64,000 nt of DNA from Actinoplanes derwentensis (GTDB lineage: Bacteria > Actinomycetota > Actinomycetes > Mycobacteriales > Micromonosporaceae), in contig NZ_LT629758.1 of the NCBI RefSeq assembly GCF_900104725.1, forward strand, positions 8,642,001-8,706,000. Reading direction: 5' to 3'. Of the stretch, positions 58,566-64,000 are shown piece by piece. The position numbers were made by a program, and so were the translations under genes. Numbering within the stretch: the first letter of the stretch is position 1; each line of letters starts with the position of its first letter. A model generated the notes under the pieces. That model searched no databases and was not told the origin of the DNA. It saw only the letters and a program-made list of their open reading frames with translations.

Positions 58566-60047
58566 CGTCTCGCCGGTGCGGATGACCTCGCTGGCCCCGC
58601 TCGCCTCCGCGGTGCGGGTGATGTTGCGGGCCATTCCGTTGAAGACGATGCCGTGGAACGGCAGCACCGACGCCCAGTAGAGGTGCCCGGCCAGCCCGCG
58701 CGGCAGGAAGACGGCCCGCTGGCGGTAGACGCTCCCGCCCTCCGGGGAGGTCTCCGCCCGCATCTCCAGCCAGGCCCGGCCCGGCACCCGCATCTCGGCG
58801 CGCAGCCTCAGCAGCTTGCCGGGTTCGATCTCCTCGACCCGCCACCAGTCCAGGGCCTCACCGACCCGAAGCCGGTCCCGGTCGCGCCGCCCACGCCGCA
58901 GCCCGACCCCGCCGGCCAGCCGGTCCAGCCAGCCGCGCACCGACCAGGCCAGCGGGAACGAGTACCAGCCGTTCTCCCCGCCGACCCCCTCGATGACCCG
59001 CCACAGCCGGTCCGGTGGCGCGCTCACCGGCCGGGACCGCTCGTCGACGTAGATGCTGCCGCCGGACCAGTCCGGATCGGTGGGCAGCGGTTCGGCGGAG
59101 ACGTCCAGGCCGGAGGCGGTGGACCAGCGGGTCTCCACGTCCGCGTCGCGGATCTTGCCGCGGGCCAGGCGGACCGACTCGTCGAAACCCAGCGGTGCCG
59201 GGCCGGGGAGCAGTGCGGCGATGTCGTTCTCGTGCGCGATCGCCTCATGGATCAGGCTGGCGACCAGTGGCCGGGCGATGGCGTTCGGCACCGGGGTGAT
59301 CAGGCCGACCCAGTGCGCGGACAGCCACGGGCTGAGCACCCGGACCGGGACGATGAGCCGGCGGGGGAGCCCGGCCACCCGGGCGTACCGCTGCATCATC
59401 TCCCGGTAGGTGAGCACGTCCGCGCCGCCGATGTCGAAACCGCGGTTGACCTCGGGCGGGAGGGTGGCCGCGCCGACCAGGTAACGCAGCACGTCGCGTA
59501 CCGCGATGGGCTGGATCCGATTCTCCACCCACCGCGGCGTGACCATCGCCGGCAGGCGCTCGGTGAGGTAGCGCAGCATCTCGAAGGACGCCGATCCGGA
59601 CCCGATGATCACCGGCGCCCGCAGCACCACCGTCGGCACCCCGCTGTCCAGCAGGATCCGGCCGACCTCGGCCCGGGAGCGCAGGTGGGCCGAGGGCTTC
59701 TCGTGTTCCGGCGGCTCCGGGCCGCCGAGATAGACGATCCGGTGCACACCCGCCGCACGCGCCGCCGCCGCGAAGTTCCGGGCGGCCTCCCGGTCGAGGC
59801 TCTCGAAGTCGGGACGGCCGAGTGAGTGCATCAGGAAGTACGCGACCTCGACGCCGTCGAAGGCCGGTTCCAGGGTCGCCGGGTCGGAGAGGTCGCCCTC
59901 GACCACGTCGACCCGGGCCGTCCACGGGGAGTCGCGCAGGCGGGCGGCGCTTCGGGCCAGGCACCGGACCTGATGGCCGGCGTCGAGCAGGCGGGGGACC
60001 AGCCGGCCACCGATGTAACCGGTGGCGCCGGTGACAAGACATCGCAT
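58548..60047 (-). CDS. NAD(P)-binding SDR protein with DUF2867 domain
   Basis: From ATG 60047 the product has 499 residues. The atypical SDR half starts MRCLVTGATGYIGGRLVPRLLDAGH and has VEVAYFLMHSLGRPDFESLDREAARNFAAAAR and VVLRAPVIIGSGSASFEMLRYL, as in complex-I-associated NDUFA9-like and epimerase-like proteins. The C-terminal 180 residues form a DUF2867 START-like domain (WRVIEGVGGENGWYSF, LPRGLAGHLYWASVLPFHGIVF). Such fusions are widespread in actinobacteria with unknown substrates; a lipid or quinone substrate is plausible. The 18-bp tail overlap with sua5 is notable. Confidence 0.85.
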   Translation of the reverse strand: MRCLVTGATGYIGGRLVPRLLDAGHQVRCLARSAARLRDSPWTARVDVVEGDLSDPATLEPAFDGVEVAYFLMHSLGRPDFESLDREAARNFAAAARAAGVHRIVYLGGPEPPEHEKPSAHLRSRAEVGRILLDSGVPTVVLRAPVIIGSGSASFEMLRYLTERLPAMVTPRWVENRIQPIAVRDVLRYLVGAATLPPEVNRGFDIGGADVLTYREMMQRYARVAGLPRRLIVPVRVLSPWLSAHWVGLITPVPNAIARPLVASLIHEAIAHENDIAALLPGPAPLGFDESVRLARGKIRDADVETRWSTASGLDVSAEPLPTDPDWSGGSIYVDERSRPVSAPPDRLWRVIEGVGGENGWYSFPLAWSVRGWLDRLAGGVGLRRGRRDRDRLRVGEALDWWRVEEIEPGKLLRLRAEMRVPGRAWLEMRAETSPEGGSVYRQRAVFLPRGLAGHLYWASVLPFHGIVFNGMARNITRTAEASGASEVIRTGETSGGGP

Positions 60048-60129
60048 AACCGCAGAGTGTGCCCACGAACCGGGGTCCGGAAGCCATATGCTCGAAACCG
60101 GAAGACTCCTCGGATCTCGGGAGGTCGGC

Positions 60130-61455
60130 GTGGGCACCTTCTGGGGGCCGGACTTCGCGGTGTTACGCCGTGAGGATCCGGAGATCGCTTCCGTGCTCGT
60201 CGACGAGGTTGCCCGCCAGCGGGACACCCTCCAGTTGATCGCGAGCGAGAGTTTCATGTCGCCCGCGGTTCTCGCGGCGCTGGGTTCCACGCTCGCCAAC
60301 AAATACGCCGAGGGCTATCCGGGCGAGCGCTACTACGGCGGCTGTGATCAGGTGGACCGGGCCGAGCGGCTCGCGGTCGACCGAGCCAGGGAACTGTTCG
60401 TGGCGGAGCACGCCAACGTGCAGCCGCACTCCGGCGCAGCGGCGAACCTGGCCGCCTATGCGGCTCTGGCCGAGCCTGGTGACGTGGTGCTGGCCATGGG
60501 ACTGCCGTACGGCGGCCATCTCACCCACGGCAGCAAGGCGAACTTCTCCGGCAAATGGTTCCACCCGGTCTCGTACCGGGTCGCCCGGGAGACCGAGGAG
60601 ATCGACTACGACGAGGTGCGCGATCTGGCGCTGGCGCACCGTCCGAAGTTGATCATCTGTGGGGCCACCTCGTACCCACGGCTGATCGACTTCGCGCGGT
60701 TCCGGGAGATCGCCGACGAGGCCGGCGCCTACCTGCTGGTCGACGCGGCGCACTTCATCGGACTGGTGGCGGGCCGGGCCGTGCCGTCACCAGTCCCGTT
60801 CGCCGACGTCGTCACCGCGACCACCCACAAGGCGTTGCGTGGTCCGCGCGGCGGCATGATCCTCTGCCGGTCCGAACTGGCCCAGCGCATCGACAAGGCG
60901 GTCTTCCCGTTCGCGCAGGGCGGGCCGATGATGCACGCCATCGCCGCCAAGGCGGTCGCCTTCCGGGAAGCCGGCACGCCGGAGTTCCGGGGTTACGCGA
61001 ACCAGACCGTCCGAAACGCGCGGGCGCTCGCTGCCGGGCTGGCCGCCGAGGGGATGCGGCCGGTCACCGGCGGCACCGACACCCACCTCGCGGTGTTCGA
61101 CCTGCGCGAGGTGGGCGTGACCGGCCAGGAGGCCGAGGCGCGTTGCGCGCGGGCGGGCATCGCGCTCAACAAGAATCCGGTGCCGTACGACCCGGAGCGG
61201 CCCGCCGTATCGTCCGGCATCCGGATCGGCACCCCGAGCGTCACGTCCCAGGGCATGCGCGAGGACGAGATGCGGCGGATCGCGGCGCTCATCACGGCCG
61301 CGGTCCACGCCGATCCGGCTACCGAGGACGGGGTGCGGAGGTCGGGAGAGGTCGCCGCCGAGGTGGCGAACCTGGTGGCAGCCTTCCCGCCCTACCCCCG
61401 GGACGACGCCGGACCGGCATCGTCTCGCCCGGTTCACGAAGCGGTCGGCACCTGA
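60130..61455 (+). CDS. glyA: Serine hydroxymethyltransferase
   Basis: A 441-residue fold-I PLP enzyme. GTG 60130 was chosen because GGGAGG sits 6 nt ahead and the product then begins at the usual place (GTFWGPDFAVLRREDPEI). Motifs are LQLIASESFMSPAVL, NKYAEGYPGERYYGGCDQVD, VQPHSGAAANLAAYAAL, DAAHFIGLVAGR and the PLP lysine in TATTHKALRGPRGG (Lys234). It interconverts serine and glycine and loads one-carbon units on folate. A glyA copy at this place between sua5 and the ATP synthase genes is a common actinomycete arrangement. Its end overlaps the convergent terC gene by 22 bp. Confidence 0.95.
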   Translation: MGTFWGPDFAVLRREDPEIASVLVDEVARQRDTLQLIASESFMSPAVLAALGSTLANKYAEGYPGERYYGGCDQVDRAERLAVDRARELFVAEHANVQPHSGAAANLAAYAALAEPGDVVLAMGLPYGGHLTHGSKANFSGKWFHPVSYRVARETEEIDYDEVRDLALAHRPKLIICGATSYPRLIDFARFREIADEAGAYLLVDAAHFIGLVAGRAVPSPVPFADVVTATTHKALRGPRGGMILCRSELAQRIDKAVFPFAQGGPMMHAIAAKAVAFREAGTPEFRGYANQTVRNARALAAGLAAEGMRPVTGGTDTHLAVFDLREVGVTGQEAEARCARAGIALNKNPVPYDPERPAVSSGIRIGTPSVTSQGMREDEMRRIAALITAAVHADPATEDGVRRSGEVAAEVANLVAAFPPYPRDDAGPASSRPVHEAVGT

Positions 61456-62468
61456 TCGCTGTTCTCCGGGTCCTTGGTGTTGCGGGCCTCGTCACGCCGG
61501 TTGGCGGCCAGACTGGTCAGGGTCACCGTGGTGAGGACGACGATGATCACGACTAGGGACAGGGGGGTGGGCACCATCGGCAGCCAGGTCCAGACGTCGT
61601 GCGCCCAGTGCAGGACCAGCTTGACGCCGATGAAGGCCAGGATGATCCCGAGTCCGTAGTCCAGGTGGCGGAGCTTGCCGAGCGCGTTGCGGAGTACGAA
61701 GTACAGGGCGCGCAGGCCGAGCAGGGCGAAGACGTTCGTCGCGAAGACGATGTAGGGATCGCTGGTGACGCCATACACCGCGGGCACCGAGTCGACCGCG
61801 AAGACGATGTCGGTCATGAAGACGGCGACGACGACCAGCGCCATCGGGGTGAGGGTGCGGCGGCCGGCCTCCCGTACGGTCAGCACGGCGCCGTGGTAGC
61901 GGTTGGTGACCGGCATCAGCTTGCGCATCAGCCGCACGCTGCGCATCTCGTCGATGTCGACGGTCTTCTCGCCGTCCCCGCCGGCTTCCCGTAGCACCTT
62001 GATCGCGGTCGCCAGCAGGACGGCCCCGAAGAGCAGGAAGGCCCAGGTGCCGGAACTGATCACGGCCGCTCCCGCCGCGATGAAGACGGCCCGGAGCACC
62101 AGGGCGCCGACGATCCCATACAACAGGACTCGTTGCGCCAGCTCTCGGGGGACCGCGAAGGCCGTCAGCAGCAGCATGAAGACGAAGAGGTTGTCGACCG
62201 ACAGGGACTTCTCGACGACCCATCCGGTGAAGAACTCGACCGAGACCGTGCCTCCGTAGAGCGGCCAGAGGATCAGGCCGAACACCACGGGGAGCGCCAT
62301 GTAGAAGACGGTCCATCCGACCGCTTCGCGCATCGGTACGTCATGAGGCCGCCGGGTGATGGCGAAATCCACTGCGAGCAGGCCGAGAAGCAGGGCGATC
62401 GTGACGGCCCACAGCAGCGGCGAGCCGATCGATTCGATCGGGGCGGCTAGGACGGTTTCCTGGGACAC
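61434..62468 (-). CDS. TerC-family membrane protein (metal-ion homeostasis)
   Basis: The start is placed at GTG 62468, because GAGGAG lies 6 nt ahead, rather than at ATG 62486, which has no ribosome site. The 344-residue product has about nine membrane helices. TerC marks are WVVEKSLSVDNLFVFMLLLTAF and VVVAVFMTDIVFAVDSVPAVYGVTSDPYIVFATNVFALLGLRALYFVL with the paired intramembrane Asp residues. Family members export manganese to extracytoplasmic enzymes or confer tellurite resistance. The leader contains a hairpin that covers the ribosome site, so translation may be switched, as with Mn-sensing leaders of other terC/alx genes. Confidence 0.9.
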   Translation of the reverse strand: MSQETVLAAPIESIGSPLLWAVTIALLLGLLAVDFAITRRPHDVPMREAVGWTVFYMALPVVFGLILWPLYGGTVSVEFFTGWVVEKSLSVDNLFVFMLLLTAFAVPRELAQRVLLYGIVGALVLRAVFIAAGAAVISSGTWAFLLFGAVLLATAIKVLREAGGDGEKTVDIDEMRSVRLMRKLMPVTNRYHGAVLTVREAGRRTLTPMALVVVAVFMTDIVFAVDSVPAVYGVTSDPYIVFATNVFALLGLRALYFVLRNALGKLRHLDYGLGIILAFIGVKLVLHWAHDVWTWLPMVPTPLSLVVIIVVLTTVTLTSLAANRRDEARNTKDPENSDQVPTAS

Positions 62469-62476
62469 CGGCTTCT

Positions 62477-62600
62477 CCTCGAACATGTGTCATCGTTCGA
62501 GGTCTCCCTCACTCGCGGGCGCTGCGCACGAGTATCCGTCCGAGGTCCTGATATGCAGGTCCGTATTGACCGGAGCGAATTTTTGAGGTACTCCCCCCGC
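62477..62600 (-). promoter_or_regulatory. terC leader with SD-covering hairpin, possible metal switch
   Basis: On the minus strand CCTCGAAC (62502-62495) pairs perfectly with GTTCGAGG (62484-62477) across a 10-nt loop. GAGG of the second arm is part of the GAGGAG ribosome site for GTG 62468. Further upstream the leader contains GGGGAGTA (62596-62589), a string also found in yybP-ykoY manganese riboswitches that often precede terC/alx genes. I could not build a full match to that riboswitch fold, so only the hairpin is claimed with some confidence. Confidence 0.45.
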
Positions 62601-62725
62601 TTTAACCCTATGAGTTCTCCCTGAACGGTAGCTGTGAACAGCATAGGTTGACCGAGGTGTCGGGGCCGGAGGATTCTGGAACAGGGGAGCTTCTCCCCGG
62701 TTACGGTGCCGAAGGAGGTGCTGTC

Positions 62726-62833
62726 ATGTTGGTCGAGGTCCTGCTCGCCGTTCTCCTGCTCGTAGCGCTCGTCATCAGCTCGCTCGCCCTGCTCTCGGGT
62801 GGGCGTCCCCACCACCGGCATCACCGCCACTGA
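62726..62833 (+). CDS. 35-residue single-pass membrane peptide
   Basis: The short frame MLVEVLLAVLLLVALVISSLALLSGGRPHHRHHRH is preceded by GAAGGAGGTG (62711-62720), an almost full complement of the 16S rRNA 3' end, with GGAGG 7 nt from ATG 62726. The product is one hydrophobic helix (about residues 4-24) with a His/Arg-rich tail that could bind a metal. It lies between terC (divergent) and the ATP synthase region. The ribosome site makes it a probable gene despite its size. The function is unknown. Confidence 0.6.
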   Translation: MLVEVLLAVLLLVALVISSLALLSGGRPHHRHHRH

Positions 62834-62900
62834 TTCCGGCTCCCGGGTATCTTCAGTGCCGCACCGCGCCGGTGGTGTGACGTGGTGAGGAGTCTGGAGA

Positions 62901-63332
62901 ATGAGTGTGGCGACGGAAACCCGCCCGTTGGCCGATCGCCTGCGGCACCTTCGAGCGCCCCTGGCCGTCTCCGGGGTGCTGTTGTTCGTCACTCCCGCAG
63001 TCGGTTGGTGGGTGGACGGGCCGACCGGTGCTCTCGGAGCCGCGGTCGGCGTGCTGGTGGTGGCCGGTGGATACGCGCTTTCCAGCGTGACGGTCGCCTG
63101 GGCGGACTGGATCAACCCGAAGCTCGTGTTCAGCGTCGGTCTCGCCAGTTACCTGTTCAAGGTCTCGCTGCTCGGCATCGTGTTGATGAGTGTTCTGCGT
63201 GCGGACTGGCCGGGAACCCGGATGATGGCGATCGGCATGATCACCGCGATTCTGGCCTGGGTGTTCGCACAGACCTGGTGGACCGCCATGTACGGGCCCA
63301 CACGCCCTGATCCCGCAGTGGAACGGCCCTGA
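62901..63332 (+). CDS. Four-helix membrane protein, AtpI-like, upstream of ATP synthase genes
   Basis: A 143-residue protein with GAGGAG before ATG 62901 and four hydrophobic segments (about residues 20-37, 45-62, 78-98 and 106-124). Its size, topology and position match the AtpI-like (ATP synthase I superfamily) proteins that precede atpB in actinobacteria. These may help assemble the c-ring or supply magnesium. Sequence similarity to AtpI is weak and the call relies on context. A 174-nt gap to the next gene contains a likely promoter of the atp operon. Confidence 0.65.
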   Translation: MSVATETRPLADRLRHLRAPLAVSGVLLFVTPAVGWWVDGPTGALGAAVGVLVVAGGYALSSVTVAWADWINPKLVFSVGLASYLFKVSLLGIVLMSVLRADWPGTRMMAIGMITAILAWVFAQTWWTAMYGPTRPDPAVERP

Positions 63333-63506
63333 GTCCCCTGTTCGGGTTGCTCATCAAGGGCAAAATAATGATCAGCTAGGCAGCTTTGCCGCAGCGGCGT
63401 ATCTTAGGCATGATTCGGCTCCAGTCGAGTCACCACCTACACGGCGAGTCATCGTGCGGGGGGTGAATCCTGGCTGCCAACCGGTAGCTGATATCTTGCT
63501 CCCGTC

Positions 63507-63725
63507 ATGACCGGTGACCAGAAACCTAATCCTCCGCAGCGCCCCGAGGGTGCGGATGCGGGGTGGTCAGCCGTCGGTTATCTGCTAGGCGGGATGATCG
63601 TTTGGGGCGGCATCGGGTGGACGGTGGATCACTGGCTTAATCTTCCCCACGTCGGACTGCTGGTCGGGTTGATCGGCGGTGGCGCTGCCGGGGTGTACCT
63701 GATTGTGAAGAGGCTGGGCGCCTGA
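63507..63725 (+). CDS. AtpZ/AtpI-family small membrane protein
   Basis: A 72-residue protein with a Pro-rich head and two helices: WSAVGYLLGGMIVWGGIGWTVDHWLN and LVGLIGGGAAGVYLIVKRLGA. The GWTVDHW pattern between two glycine-rich helices is typical of AtpZ (F0F1-ATPase assembly or Mg2+/Ca2+ handling subunit). It stands 27 nt before atpB and probably begins the ATP synthase operon. GATATCTT at about 63490 could be the -10 region, close to the ATG. Confidence 0.82.
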   Translation: MTGDQKPNPPQRPEGADAGWSAVGYLLGGMIVWGGIGWTVDHWLNLPHVGLLVGLIGGGAAGVYLIVKRLGA

Positions 63726-63752
63726 ATCGGCCCGAGCGACGGAGGATGCAAG

Positions 63753-64000
63753 TTGAGTAACTCGCCGCACGTGCTCGCTGCGGAGTTTCCGCCCGGCCTG
63801 GAGAGCTTCGAATTCGGCAGCCTGATCCCTGGGCTGAGCGGAGGCATGTGGGAGACCGCGGTAACCAAGGTCACCCTGCTCGTCTGGCTCAGCGTGGCGA
63901 TCCTGATCGTGCTGTTCCTGACGGCCTACCGGAAGCCCCAGGTCGTGCCGACCAAGGGTCAGTGGATGGCCGAGAGCGTCTACAGCCTGGTCCGCGACAA
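63753..64000 (+). CDS. atpB: ATP synthase F0 subunit a, N-terminal fragment
   Basis: The first 82 residues are present, starting at TTG 63753 with GGAGG 7 nt upstream; no ATG or GTG fits. The sequence EFPPGLESFEFGSLIPGL, then the first membrane helix VTLLVWLSVAILIVLFLTAYRK and VPTKGQWMAESVYSLVRD matches subunit a of actinobacterial ATP synthases. Subunit a forms the proton channels beside the c-ring. The gene runs off the right edge, where atpE, atpF and the F1 genes should follow. Confidence 0.93.
   Translation, partial: MSNSPHVLAAEFPPGLESFEFGSLIPGLSGGMWETAVTKVTLLVWLSVAILIVLFLTAYRKPQVVPTKGQWMAESVYSLVRD

Noticed and set aside
62469..62640. Confident yybP-ykoY riboswitch call upstream of terC
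   Set aside because: Only the short string GGGGAGTA and the gene context agree; the conserved internal loops could not be matched by eye.

Overview
The window is high-GC DNA from an actinomycete. Gene order and protein style fit the Micromonosporaceae, probably an Actinoplanes-like genus; this is inference from synteny and codon bias, not from a marker gene. Its backbone is the conserved actinobacterial chromosome segment argS-lysA-hom-thrC-thrB-rho-rpmE-prfA-prmC-tsaC/sua5-glyA-atpI-atpB (about 33.0-64.0 kb). To the left lies about 33 kb of accessory, lineage-specific genes.

Region by region: 0-9.7 kb carries a PadR-linked membrane protein, a GH13 enzyme, an SDR reductase, a small lipoprotein paired with a glutathionylspermidine-synthase-like protein, a Gfo/Idh/MocA oxidoreductase, an AraC regulator and a STAS protein. 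9.7-12.5 kb carries a TetR-MFS drug efflux operon with a candidate operator. 12.5-16.7 kb carries a SnoaL-like protein, a Ser/Thr kinase and a large glycosyltransferase. 16.7-20.2 kb carries an F420-type oxidoreductase and an ABC importer whose three genes lie on alternating strands. 20.2-27.4 kb carries a regulator, a 1160-residue secreted subtilase and an XRE/NB-ARC/TPR regulator. 27.4-29.7 kb carries a HipBA-like pair, a gene-poor stretch with IS-end-like hairpins, and tRNA-Arg(CCG). 29.9-32.9 kb carries an AraC-like regulator, a small secreted Cys-containing protein, and DUF305 and DUF3105 membrane proteins.

Within the backbone, accessory genes sit at three joints. A divergent MarR/RND exporter plus an MFS gene separate thrC from thrB. 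A bacterial nitric oxide synthase and a three-gene RNA-repair operon (two RNA ligases around a polynucleotide kinase-phosphatase) separate rho from rpmE. A GGDEF/beta-propeller operon separates prfA from prmC. The lysine/threonine genes share an operon-like layout (argS-lysA-hom overlapping or nearly touching, then thrC). Two TsaC/Sua5-family proteins flank a low-molecular-weight phosphatase in an overlapping run. The right edge enters the ATP synthase operon.

The most unusual signals are the RNA-repair operon next to the NOS gene, and a 39-nt palindromic element present as tandem doublets of identical 61-nt period at two distant loci, whose stem bases change in compensating pairs. Three Shine-Dalgarno sites (SDR reductase, ABC substrate-binding protein, TerC) lie inside potential hairpins. 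A 54-bp perfect palindrome acts as a likely two-way terminator, and the disordered N-terminal region of Rho is built from a 24-nt minisatellite. No CRISPR array, prophage or intact insertion sequence was seen.
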